64,000 bases of DNA from CAYLUN01 sp964386865 (lineage in GTDB: Bacteria; Verrucomicrobiota; Kiritimatiellia; RFP12; UBA1067). Below, one piece after another: positions 15,999-24,815 of the stretch; positions within the stretch are counted from its first letter, which is position 1, and each line of letters opens with the position of its first letter. The DNA lies in assembly GCA_964386865.1 (NCBI GenBank), contig CAYLUN010000004.1, positions 81,353-145,352 of the forward strand, given 5' to 3'. Both the position numbers and the translations under genes were made by a program. The notes beneath the pieces are model-generated. The model was not told the DNA's origin. It worked only from the letters and a program-made list of their open reading frames with translations, and did no database searches.

Positions 15999-17099
15999 AT
16001 GTCGTCACTGACCATCAAGCCGGCCGGCTCCTGTCGGTTCGACGAAGTCTCCCTCGGCGAAATCATGCTGCGCCTCGATCCGGGCGACATGCGCATCCGT
16101 AACGCGCGCGCCTTCACGGTCTGGGAGGGAGGGGGCGAGTACAACGTGGCCCGCGGGCTGCGCAAGTGCTTCGGCCTGCGGACGGCGGTGGTGACGGCCT
16201 TCCCCGAGAACGACATCGGCCGGTTGGTCGAGGACTTCGTGATGCAGGGCGGGGTGGACACCTCGCTGATCCGCTGGGTGCCCTTCGACGGCACGGGCGC
16301 GGCCACGCGCGTGGGCCTCAACTTCACCGAGCGCGGCTTCGGCGTGCGCGGCGCGCTGGGCGTGAGCGACCGCGGCCACTCGGCGGCCTCGCAGATGAAG
16401 CCCGGCGACATCGACTGGGAGCACCTCTTCGGCGCGCTGGGGGCTCGGTGGTTCCACACGGGCGGCATCTACGCCGCGCTCTCGGCGACCGCGCCGCTCG
16501 TGCTCGAGGAGGCCATGGCCGCGGCCCGCAAGCACGGGACGGTCATCTCGTACGACCTGAACTACCGGCCTTCGCTGTGGAAGTCGATCGGCGGGCAGAA
16601 GGCGTGCCGCGAGGTGAACCGCCGGCTGGCCAAGTACGTCGACGTGATGATCGGCAACGAGGAGGACTTCACGGCCTGCCTCGGGCTGGAAGTCGAGGGC
16701 GTGGACGAGAGCCTGAGCGCGCTGCCGATCGACGGGTTCAAGCGCATGATCGAGGGGGCGGTCAAGGAGTTTCCGAACTTCAAGGCGTGCGCGACGACGC
16801 TGCGCGCGGTGAAGTCCGCCTCGGTGAACGACTGGAGCGCGATCTGCTGGTGCGGCGGACGCTTCCATCAGGCCGCCGAGATGAAGGACCTCTGGATCTA
16901 CGACCGCGTGGGCGGCGGCGACAGCTTCGCCTCCGGCCTGGTCTACGGCTTCCTCGCCTTCAACGACGCGCAGAAAGCGGTGGACTACGGGTGCGCCCAC
17001 GGGGCGCTGGCCATGACGACGCCGGGCGACACCTCGATGGCGTCGAAGGCCGAGGTCGAAAAGCTGGCGGCGGGCGGGGGTGCGCGCGTGGTGCGCTGA
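15999..17099 (+). CDS. PfkB-family sugar kinase, 2-keto-3-deoxygluconate-kinase-like
   Basis: A 366-residue cytoplasmic ribokinase-fold kinase. The ATP/anion-hole signature GGGDSFASG lies at residues 305-313, with Asp308 as catalytic base; the N-terminal sugar-binding part includes EIMLRLDPGD and GGGEYNVARGL. The arrangement resembles KDG kinases, which phosphorylate a 2-keto-3-deoxy sugar acid. It is divergent from the MFS/M20/epimerase/aldolase set, sharing a 188-bp intergenic region with it, which suggests joint control. GAAAGG lies upstream of the ATG. It is somewhat longer than typical KdgK (about 310-340). Confidence 0.87.
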   Translation: MSSLTIKPAGSCRFDEVSLGEIMLRLDPGDMRIRNARAFTVWEGGGEYNVARGLRKCFGLRTAVVTAFPENDIGRLVEDFVMQGGVDTSLIRWVPFDGTGAATRVGLNFTERGFGVRGALGVSDRGHSAASQMKPGDIDWEHLFGALGARWFHTGGIYAALSATAPLVLEEAMAAARKHGTVISYDLNYRPSLWKSIGGQKACREVNRRLAKYVDVMIGNEEDFTACLGLEVEGVDESLSALPIDGFKRMIEGAVKEFPNFKACATTLRAVKSASVNDWSAICWCGGRFHQAAEMKDLWIYDRVGGGDSFASGLVYGFLAFNDAQKAVDYGCAHGALAMTTPGDTSMASKAEVEKLAAGGGARVVR

Positions 17100-17222
17100 G
17101 CTAGAAAGTAGCAGTTGCATTACGGTGCGGGCTGATTTATTCTAAACGCTTCTTTTCACACTCGTTTTCTGGCCGTCACAGGTGATGGCCGGGGGGATAA
17201 TTCGCAGAGAGGATGACTCGAT

Positions 17223-18641
17223 ATGACTCAGTTCAACCGTCGTGATTTCTTGAGGGGATCCACGTTGACGGCTGCCGCCGTGGCGATGAGCGGCTGCGAC
17301 TCGCTTCAGGCCGCAGACGCCTATCCGCCGGTGAGCCGCGTGGCGCCGAAGCTCCGCAAGCCGGGCGAAAAGCTGAACATCGGCGTGATCGGCGTGGGCG
17401 GCAAGGGCTGGTCCGACTGGATGCCCATGTTCCAGAACGGCGAGAACATCGTCGCGCTGTGCGACGCCGACCGCGGGCCGATCGACAAGGCGCTGGCCGA
17501 AATTGAGAAGAGCGGCAAGAACCCGTCGCAGGTCAAATGCTACAGCGACTACCGCAAGATGCTCGACGAGTGCAAGAACCTGGACGCCGTGACCGTCTCC
17601 ACCCCCGACCACACGCACGCTCCGGCCGCCATCCGCGCGATGAAGCTCGGGTGCAACGTGTACGTGCAGAAGCCGCTGGTCCGCACGATCTGGGAGGCGC
17701 ATTACTTTGAGAAGGTCGCCAAGGCCAACGGCGTGGTGACGCAGATGGGCAACCAGGGCAGCGCGGGCGACGGTTTCCGCCGCAACGTCGAGCTTCTGCA
17801 CGCAGGCGTCTTGGGCAACGTGACAGAGGTTCACGTGTGGACGAACCGGCCGATCTGGCCGCAGGGCATCCAGCGCCCCGAGGGCGCAGACCCGGTTCCC
17901 GCCACGCTCGACTGGGACAGCTGGCTGGGCACGGCTCCTGACCGCCCGTTCAAGGCCGGCGTCTACCACACCTTCAAGTGGCGCGGGTTCTTCGATTTCG
18001 GTACCGGCGCGTTCGGCGACATGGCCTGCCACACCATGAACCTGCCGTTCCGCGGCCTGAAGCTGGGCGAGGTGCTGTCGGCCGAGTGCACCCAGATTGA
18101 GGGTAAGAACACCGACTCGTATCCGTCCAAGAGCATCGTGAAGATGTGCTACGCCGCCCGCCAGGGGCTGCCCGCGGTCAACCTCTTCTGGTACGACGGC
18201 AACCTCAAGCCTTCGGCGGACAAAATGCCGCAGGTCATCGCCTCGCTGGGCGAGGTGCCGAAGACCGGCTGCCTGATCATCGGCGACAAAGGCATGATGG
18301 TCAGCACCAACGACTACGGCCAGGAGGCGTACGTCGCGCTAAAGGGCGAGGAGAAGATGAAGGCCACGACCAAGCACGAGGCGCTGGCGGGGGTCCCGCA
18401 GGCGATCGAGCGCTGCAAGGGCGGCCACTACATCGAGTTCGTCAACGCCTGCAAGGGCGAGGGCAAGGCCTTCTCCGACGTCGGCTTCTCCGTGCCGATG
18501 CTCGAAGGCATGCTGGTCGGCTGCATCGCGCAGCAGGTGCCCGGCAAGCTGGCCTGGAGCAGCAAGGCGCAGGCGTTCGCCGGCAGCGCGGCGGCCAATG
18601 CGCTGATCAAGCCCCACATCCGCAAGGGCTGGGACTACTGA
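17223..18641 (+). CDS. Tat-exported Gfo/Idh/MocA-family oxidoreductase
   Basis: A 472-residue NAD(P)-dependent sugar oxidoreductase. The N-terminus has a twin-arginine signal (NRRDFLRGST) and a Cys25 in AMSGC that could be lipidated. The Rossmann motif IGVIGVGGKG is near residue 53. The usual EKP element reads VQKPLVR, keeping the Lys; this variant is common in the Tat-exported branch of PVC bacteria. The cofactor would be loaded before export. Such proteins probably oxidise or isomerise glycans outside the cytoplasm. It lies 123 bp after the sugar kinase and ends before two hairpin terminators. Confidence 0.9.
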   Translation: MTQFNRRDFLRGSTLTAAAVAMSGCDSLQAADAYPPVSRVAPKLRKPGEKLNIGVIGVGGKGWSDWMPMFQNGENIVALCDADRGPIDKALAEIEKSGKNPSQVKCYSDYRKMLDECKNLDAVTVSTPDHTHAPAAIRAMKLGCNVYVQKPLVRTIWEAHYFEKVAKANGVVTQMGNQGSAGDGFRRNVELLHAGVLGNVTEVHVWTNRPIWPQGIQRPEGADPVPATLDWDSWLGTAPDRPFKAGVYHTFKWRGFFDFGTGAFGDMACHTMNLPFRGLKLGEVLSAECTQIEGKNTDSYPSKSIVKMCYAARQGLPAVNLFWYDGNLKPSADKMPQVIASLGEVPKTGCLIIGDKGMMVSTNDYGQEAYVALKGEEKMKATTKHEALAGVPQAIERCKGGHYIEFVNACKGEGKAFSDVGFSVPMLEGMLVGCIAQQVPGKLAWSSKAQAFAGSAAANALIKPHIRKGWDY

Positions 18642-18670
18642 GAGAAGGAGCGGTGAGGCGTTAGGATTGA

Positions 18671-18688
18671 GGAGCAAAAGCTCCTTTT
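18671..18688 (+). terminator. Short hairpin terminator after the Gfo/Idh/MocA gene
   Basis: Stem GGAGC/GCTCC with an AAAA loop, followed directly by TTTT. It is short, but lies 30 bp after the stop codon and is followed by a second, stronger hairpin. Confidence 0.45.
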
Positions 18689-18704
18689 GACGACTCTGAA
18701 CGGG

Positions 18705-18740
18705 CCGCGGGGAGGGGCACCTCCCTGCGGTTTCGCTTTT
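18705..18740 (+). terminator. Strong intrinsic terminator
   Basis: An 11-bp stem, CCGCGGGGAGG (18705-18715) against CCTCCCTGCGG (18720-18730), with one G-T pair and a 4-base loop, followed by the T-rich run TTTCGCTTTT. It separates the oxidoreductase gene from the RNA methyltransferase gene. Confidence 0.75.
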
Positions 18741-18800
18741 CCCTACTGCGTCGCGCAGGCGATTGTGGTATAACGTCGCAGAACGCAGACGGCTAGACCT

Positions 18801-20042
18801 ATGAACATCTGGAAAGACACCTACCCCCTGATCATCTCCTGCGCGCGCGGGCTGGTTCCGCAGGCCGCCAAGGAGCTGATGCGGCTCGGTTACGCGATCG
18901 AGACCACGACGGACACCATGGTCACGGTTCGCGGAAACATGCGCGACATGATGAGCCTGAACCTCAAGCTGCGAACGGCGCACCGCGTGCTCGTGCCCGT
19001 GCTTCGCTCGCGCTGCCGCGACTTGTACGAGTTCTACGACGACGTGGTGTCGATCGACTGGGAGAACTACCTCGAGCCGGACGGCTACTTCACCGTCAAC
19101 ACGGTCGTCTACAACGACACGATCCGCGACACGCGCATGCCCTCGCTCAAGGCCAAGGACGCCATCGCCGACCGCATGCGCGTCAAGTGCGGGGGCAGGC
19201 CCGACTCCGGCCGCGACTACACGGGCGCGGCGGTCTTCGTCTACTGGCAAGACGACGAGCTGTGGATCTACCTGGACACCACCGGCGAGCCGCTCTCGCG
19301 CCGCGGGTACCGCAAGCTGCCGTGGAAAGCGCCGATGCAGGAGACGCTGGCGGCGGGCTGTGTGCTGGCTACGGAGTGGGACGCGAACTCGCCGTTCGTG
19401 TCGCCCATGTGCGGCAGCGGCACGCCGGCCATCGAGGCGGCGCTGCTGGCGCTCAACCGCGCCCCGGGCAGCTTCAAGAGCCACTTCGGCTTCATGGCGC
19501 TCAAGGACTACCGCATCACGATCGCGGGCGAGACCGCGGCCGCCAGCGTGAGGCAGCGGTTCGGCGCCTCGCCCGAGCAGATTTGGAAGGAGATGGTCGC
19601 CGCCGCGCGCGGCCAGGAGCGCAAGGACGGGCTGCCCCCCATCATCGCCACGGACATCGACGCGGAGGCGGTGGAGACCGCGCGCATGAACGCCATCGCG
19701 GCGGGCGTCTCGGAGTACATCACCTTCGGCCAGTGCGATTTCGCGGCGACCAAGCTGCCGCCGCCGCCGGGCGTGATCTTCCTCAACCCCGAGTACGGCG
19801 AGCGGATGGGCGAGGAGCAGGACCTGGAGCCGCTGTACAGCCGCATCGGCGACTTCTTCAAGCAGAAGTGCACGGGCTACACGGGCTGCGTGCTGACCGG
19901 CAACATGGAGATGTCGCGCAAGATCGGGCTGCGCTCCGCGAAGCGCATCCCGTTCTTCAACGGGCCGATCGAGTGCCGCCTCGTGGTGTTCGACCTCTAC
20001 GAGGGCAGCCAGCGGGGCGCGGACGAAGGGGCGGAGGCCTAG
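18801..20042 (+). CDS. THUMP-domain RlmL-type rRNA methyltransferase with NPEY in place of NPPY
   Basis: A 413-residue class I SAM-dependent methyltransferase resembling the N-terminal half of RlmL (23S rRNA guanine N2). Residues about 1-60 and the THUMP domain (60-165) are followed by the methyltransferase fold with the SAM-binding MCGSGTPAIEAAL near residue 203. The catalytic motif IV, expected as NPPYGER, reads NPEYGER at residues 329-335: the second Pro is replaced by Glu. The protein is otherwise complete, so it is either a natural variant with activity or an altered enzyme. It is preceded by a terminator and followed 52 bp later by a nucleoside kinase. Confidence 0.88.
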   Translation: MNIWKDTYPLIISCARGLVPQAAKELMRLGYAIETTTDTMVTVRGNMRDMMSLNLKLRTAHRVLVPVLRSRCRDLYEFYDDVVSIDWENYLEPDGYFTVNTVVYNDTIRDTRMPSLKAKDAIADRMRVKCGGRPDSGRDYTGAAVFVYWQDDELWIYLDTTGEPLSRRGYRKLPWKAPMQETLAAGCVLATEWDANSPFVSPMCGSGTPAIEAALLALNRAPGSFKSHFGFMALKDYRITIAGETAAASVRQRFGASPEQIWKEMVAAARGQERKDGLPPIIATDIDAEAVETARMNAIAAGVSEYITFGQCDFAATKLPPPPGVIFLNPEYGERMGEEQDLEPLYSRIGDFFKQKCTGYTGCVLTGNMEMSRKIGLRSAKRIPFFNGPIECRLVVFDLYEGSQRGADEGAEA

Positions 20043-20058
20043 GCTTGGCTGTACGTAG

Positions 20059-20080
20059 GGGCAGGCCCCAGCGCCTGCCC
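20059..20080. repeat. Intergenic hairpin (GGGCAGGC/GCCTGCCC)
   Basis: A perfect 8-bp stem, GGGCAGGC (20059-20066) and GCCTGCCC (20073-20080), with a 6-base loop, between the methyltransferase stop and the nucleoside kinase start. There is no T-run, so it is more likely a dispersed palindrome or mRNA processing element than a terminator. Confidence 0.5.
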
Positions 20081-20094
20081 GCGGGGAGGCAGGT

Positions 20095-21759
20095 ATGCAA
20101 GCGATCACCGTGACAGTTGTGGGGCAAGAGCCGTTGGTCGTCTCGGCCGGAACGCGCGTCGGCGAGGTGGTGCCCTCCGTGGATCGGCAGGGCTTTCCTG
20201 TCTTGGGCGCGATCGTCAACAACATGGTGGCGCCGCTGTTCGTGCCGCTGATCACGGACGCGGCGGTGACGCCGCTGAGCATCGCGGACGAGCACGGCTG
20301 GGCCATCTACCGGAACTCGCTCTGCTTCCTCATCGCGAAGACGGCCCTCGAGCTGTATCCGGGGCTGGAGTGCCGCGTGCGGAACTCCGTGGGAACCGGC
20401 CTCTACTGCACCGTGGCGTGGCCCGACCTCTCGGCCGAGGCGGTGGCCGGGCACGTCAAGCGGCTGAAAGAGGCCATGGTCGCCACGGTCCGGCAGGACC
20501 TGCCGATCACGGCCGAGACCGTCTCCTACGAGGCCGCGGTCAACATCTTCCGGAAGGCCGGTCAGACCGACAAGCTCAACCTGCTGGCGCACCGCAACCC
20601 CCCGATCGTCTGCCTCACGCGCTGCGGCGCGTTCCGCGAGCTGAGCCAGGAGGCGCTCGTCTCGCGGACCGGCGTGCTGGATCTGTTCGAGCTGATCCCG
20701 CACGCGCAGGGCTTTGTGCTCAACGTGCCGTCCTCCGCCAAGCCGCGGGAGCTGCAGCCGCTGCCGCCGTTCGAGTACCTGTTCAACGTCTATCGTGAGC
20801 ATATTGAGTGGGGAAGAATCGTCGGCATCACCAACGTGGGGCAGCTCAACCAGGCGGTCATCGAGAAGCGGGCGGACGATTTCATCCACACGATGGAGGC
20901 GCTGCACGACAAGAAGCTGGCCCGCATCGCCGACCAGATCACCGAGCGCGGACGCCCGGTTCGCCTGGTGCTGGTGGCCGGGCCCTCCTCGGCCGGCAAG
21001 ACCACCTTTTCGAAGCGCCTCGTCACGCACCTGCGCGTCAACGGCTGCAAGCCGCTGCTGATCTCCACGGACAGCTACTTCGTGGGCGACGAGCTCAACC
21101 CGCGCGACGCCGACGGCAAGCTCGACTACGAGCACATCGAAGCGATGGACCTGAAGCGCTTGAACGGCGACCTGCTGCGGCTGATGAAGGGCGAGCCGGT
21201 GCGGATGCGGAGCTTCGACTTCAAGAAGAAGCAGGGCTATGACCAGGGGGAGCTCACCCAGCTGCCGCCGAACGGCGTCATCGTGATGGAGGGCATCCAC
21301 TGCCTGAACCCGCGCCTGACGTCCGACCTCCAGCGGGAAGACAAGTTCCTGATCTACATCAACGCGCTCACGCAGCTCGGCGTGGACAGCAGCAATCGAA
21401 TCTCCACGAACGACACGCGCGTGATCAGGCGCATCGTGCGCGACCACCAGTTCCGGGGCCGTCCGGCGATCGAGACGCTGCGGCGCTGGAAGTCCGTCAT
21501 ACGCGGGGAGCGCCACTGGATCTACCCGTTCCAGCATCTGGCGGACGCGGTGTTCAACGCGGCGCTCGACTACGAGCTGGCGGTGCTCAAGCCGCTGGCG
21601 AGCCCGCTGCTCAACCAGATCAAGCCGTGGGACGAGGAGTACCTCGAGGCGCGCCGGCTGTCGGGCTTCCTGCACAACTTTTCGCCGCTCGCGGCGGACG
21701 TCGTGCCGGGCGACTCCATCCTGCGCGAGTACATCGGCGGTAGCCAGTTGACGTATTAA
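20095..21759 (+). CDS. Uridine-kinase-like nucleoside kinase with tRNA-synthetase-like N-terminus
   Basis: A 554-residue cytoplasmic kinase of the well-known layout: an N-terminal TGS-like segment (1-65), a ThrRS/AlaRS second-additional-domain region (about 75-240), and a C-terminal PRK/uridine-kinase P-loop domain. The Walker A motif is AGPSSAGKTTF near residue 296; STDSYFVG and the DxxxxDYEH segment (DADGKLDYEH) are the expected substrate elements. It would phosphorylate a nucleoside, probably uridine or cytidine, for salvage. It is followed 60 bp later by the HisI-like gene; there is no obvious functional link. Confidence 0.88.
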   Translation: MQAITVTVVGQEPLVVSAGTRVGEVVPSVDRQGFPVLGAIVNNMVAPLFVPLITDAAVTPLSIADEHGWAIYRNSLCFLIAKTALELYPGLECRVRNSVGTGLYCTVAWPDLSAEAVAGHVKRLKEAMVATVRQDLPITAETVSYEAAVNIFRKAGQTDKLNLLAHRNPPIVCLTRCGAFRELSQEALVSRTGVLDLFELIPHAQGFVLNVPSSAKPRELQPLPPFEYLFNVYREHIEWGRIVGITNVGQLNQAVIEKRADDFIHTMEALHDKKLARIADQITERGRPVRLVLVAGPSSAGKTTFSKRLVTHLRVNGCKPLLISTDSYFVGDELNPRDADGKLDYEHIEAMDLKRLNGDLLRLMKGEPVRMRSFDFKKKQGYDQGELTQLPPNGVIVMEGIHCLNPRLTSDLQREDKFLIYINALTQLGVDSSNRISTNDTRVIRRIVRDHQFRGRPAIETLRRWKSVIRGERHWIYPFQHLADAVFNAALDYELAVLKPLASPLLNQIKPWDEEYLEARRLSGFLHNFSPLAADVVPGDSILREYIGGSQLTY

Positions 21760-21819
21760 AGGCAGGATGAAGGCGTGTAGTCTGCAGGCTTTAGGTGACA
21801 ACAACAGGAGAAACACGAG

Positions 21820-22233
21820 ATGAGCAAAGAGCTGGAAGAGGGGCAGAACCTGACGCTGGATTTCGCCAAGATCGCCAAGATCGCCGAGGCCTGCAAGGAC
21901 TCGATCCCGGTGGCCGTGCAGCACGCCGACACGCACGAGGTGATCCTCGTCGCCTACACGAACGAGTTCGCCATGCGGAAGGCTTTCGCGGAGCGCACGC
22001 TGATCCTGTGGAGCACCTCGCGCAACGTGCTGTGGGAGAAGGGCAAGACCTCCGGCGAGACCTTCGACCTGCTGGAGGCGCGCGTGAACTGCGAGCAGAA
22101 TTCGCTGCTCTACATCGTGCGGCCCAAGCGCGGCGCGATCTGCCACACCAAGAACCGGCAGGGCGAGCCCCGCAACTGCTACTACCGCCGGATCGACATG
22201 GACACGCTGGCCCTGACCAACCTCGACCCCTGA
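21820..22233 (+). CDS. HisI-like phosphoribosyl-AMP cyclohydrolase homologue with altered acidic metal site
   Basis: A 137-residue protein matching the HisI fold: WSTSRNVLWEKGKTSGE corresponds to the conserved W-KG-TSG segment, and ICHTKNRQGEPRNC to the CHT---C zinc segment. Canonical HisI has DCDxD, whose acidic residues hold Mg. Here the same place reads NCEQN (residues 90-94), so only one acidic residue is left, while the Cys at 91, 108 and 120 remain. The CHT-to-Cys spacing is also about five residues longer than usual. It could be a diverged cyclohydrolase or a paralogue with another reaction. No other his genes are in the window. AGGAG is upstream of the ATG. Confidence 0.75.
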   Translation: MSKELEEGQNLTLDFAKIAKIAEACKDSIPVAVQHADTHEVILVAYTNEFAMRKAFAERTLILWSTSRNVLWEKGKTSGETFDLLEARVNCEQNSLLYIVRPKRGAICHTKNRQGEPRNCYYRRIDMDTLALTNLDP

Positions 22234-22239
22234 GCGACT

Positions 22240-22935
22240 ATGACCTACCGCTGCCCATTCTGCAAGCAGGACCTCGGCCCGTCGCCGGCGGTGCGCTGTC
22301 CGCGGTGCGCAAAGGCCATGATAGTGCCGAAGATGCGCGAGCCGAACGTGAGGCTGGCAAGGAAGCGCACCCTCGAGAACATCTGGCGCGAGAACGAGCG
22401 AAAAAAGGCCGAACTGCATGCCGCGTTGTCGCCGACGCTGTTCCGCAACCCGAAGTTCTATTTCGGCGTCATCGTGATTCTCTCGCTGATCGGCTTTTCG
22501 CTGTTCAACGCCACGGACTCGGCAGCGGTGCGGCAAAAGGAGCTTCCGCACCGGCGGGCCCTGCGCCATCTGGACGTCCTGGCCGAGGCGCTGGGGCGCT
22601 ACCGCTTTCACGTCGGCGCCTTTCCAAACGACGAGCAGGGCTTGGCCGCGCTGGTGCGCGACCCGCACGTGCCGAAGTGGGACGGGCCCTATATCAACCT
22701 ACTGCGCAGGGATCCTTGGGAAACGCCCTTTGTTTACAAATCTGCGACGAACGGGCTGCCCACGCTCGTGTGCTGCGGGCCAGACAAGCAGCTGGGGACT
22801 CCCGACGATCTCAGGCCCGACCCGGCCCGCTATGAGCCTGGCACCGGCTGGACTAACGGCTGGGTCTCGGCTTACGACCGCGGAGTGGGCGTAAGGGTGG
22901 TGCCCCGCGATGGGGTCGTCGCGCCTGTGCGGTAG
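22240..22935 (+). CDS. Zinc-ribbon, single-TM, GspG-like fusion protein
   Basis: A 231-residue protein with an unusual order of parts. Residues 1-25 form a zinc ribbon (CPFC-12 residues apart-CPRC: Cys5, 8, 20, 23), followed by a charged linker, one membrane helix (about 73-90), and a C-terminal region (about 100-210) resembling the soluble domain of the type II secretion major pseudopilin GspG: ALGRYRFHVGAFPNDEQGL, WDGPYI, DPWETPFVY, CCGPDKQLGTPDD. The prepilin peptidase site is missing, so it should be a fixed membrane protein with a cytoplasmic zinc ribbon rather than an assembled pilin. It starts 6 bp after the HisI-like gene. Confidence 0.78.
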   Translation: MTYRCPFCKQDLGPSPAVRCPRCAKAMIVPKMREPNVRLARKRTLENIWRENERKKAELHAALSPTLFRNPKFYFGVIVILSLIGFSLFNATDSAAVRQKELPHRRALRHLDVLAEALGRYRFHVGAFPNDEQGLAALVRDPHVPKWDGPYINLLRRDPWETPFVYKSATNGLPTLVCCGPDKQLGTPDDLRPDPARYEPGTGWTNGWVSAYDRGVGVRVVPRDGVVAPVR

Positions 22936-22962
22936 GCGCGAAGTAAAGAGGCCGCGACAGAG

Positions 22963-24063
<1,101 letters not shown>

Positions 24064-24224
24064 GGGGTGCTCCTTGGGGAAGAGGTTGGAACGTTCTTGG
24101 GATTCAGCGGTTCACGGTGGCCCGCGAGGCATGGGTTCACGCGTCTGTCCCGCCGTGGAATGCGTACTGTTATATCACACTCGGGCTCCGCGTGCCACTC
24201 TTGCGTGGCGGGAACCGCACGCAC

Positions 24225-24456
24225 GGGTGCGATTGCAAACTATTGCAATCGCACAGAATTCAGAAGCCAGAAGCCAGAATTCAGGAGTTGGATGCCAACG
24301 AGTTATGTCCGATTCGCGCGAGATTCTTCCTGTCTCCTCTTTGGGAGACACCTTTTTGGGCGGCGCTTTCGTATGTAAGTCGTTGCGAAGCAATTCTGAA
24401 TTCTGACTCCTGAATTCTGACTTCTGGGTGCGATGCAACGAAGTAAAATCGCACCC
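24225..24456. mobile_element. 232-bp MITE-like element, copy 1, with hairpin ends
   Basis: This non-coding unit appears letter for letter identical to 46160-46391. Both ends begin GGGTGCGATT reading inward (10-bp terminal inverted repeat), and each end is itself a hairpin: GTGCGATTGCAA/TTGCAATCGCAC on the left and GGGTGCGAT/ATCGCACCC on the right. Longer imperfect inverted homology (CAGAATTC-type repeats) continues inward. The flanks CGCACGCAC (24216-24224) and CGCGCGCAC (24457-24465) look like a 9-bp target duplication with one change. It carries no transposase. It lies between ychF and the duplicated gene-end fragments. Confidence 0.85.
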
Positions 24457-24493
24457 CGCGCGCACCTAATGGGCCAACAAGGACACGAACTTG

Positions 24494-24559
24494 GTCAGCG
24501 ACCTGCCGCAAGAGGCGTGGTTCAGCCCGGCGGCATGGGGGGAGATCGTGTTTCAGTAG
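24494..24559 (+). pseudogene. Gene-end fragment, copy A
   Basis: A short open segment ends at TAG 24557-24559 and reads SDLPQEAWFSPAAWGEIVFQ. Almost the same coding sequence, ending in another stop, occurs at 24741-24804. No start codon or ribosome-binding site belongs to it, and the MITE lies just upstream, so it looks like the 3' remnant of a lost gene. The parent family was not recognised. Confidence 0.55.
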
Positions 24560-24571
24560 GAGGCGAAGAGC

Positions 24572-24637
24572 GGCCGGCTCGTAGCGCCGGCCGTACTGGC
24601 AGGGACCGGCAAGTACGACCGGCGCTACGAGCCGGTC
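24572..24637. repeat. 66-bp REP doublet (BIME-like), copy 1
   Basis: Two inverted 21-bp palindromes, stem GGCCGGC/GCCGGCC and stem GACCGGC/GCCGGTC with loops TCGTAGC and GCTACGA, are separated by a 24-bp spacer that begins and ends with GTAC. The same 66-bp layout is found at 26106, 26399, 27008 and 30627. Confidence 0.9.
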
Positions 24638-24740
24638 GAAAAGCGCATGGCTGGGCTCCTGCGTGTCTGGTATTATAAAAGCGCATCTGCTGGCTCGTTG
24701 AATAGGTGATTGATGAACAGAATACTAGGAGTTGCGTTTT

Positions 24741-24804
24741 GAGCGACCTGCCGCAGGAGGCGTGGTTCAGCCCGGCGGCGTGGGGGGAGATCGTGCTTCA
24801 GTGA
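24741..24804 (+). pseudogene. Gene-end fragment, copy B
   Basis: A near-identical copy of 24494-24559, reading SDLPQEAWFSPAAWGEIVLQ and ending in TGA 24802-24804, immediately before the metallophosphoesterase gene. The stretch between the two copies holds a REP doublet and about 100 bp with no recognisable feature. The duplication suggests that a gene end was copied together with flanking DNA. Confidence 0.55.
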
Positions 24805-24815
24805 GGGAGAGTATC

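Noticed and set aside
19957..22668. About 900-codon open frame antisense to the nucleoside kinase and neighbours
   Set aside because: It spans several real genes on the other strand and has no domain content.
22240..22935. Calling the protein a true type II secretion pseudopilin
   Set aside because: It has no prepilin leader or conserved Phe/Glu start; the membrane helix lies 70 residues in, behind a zinc ribbon.
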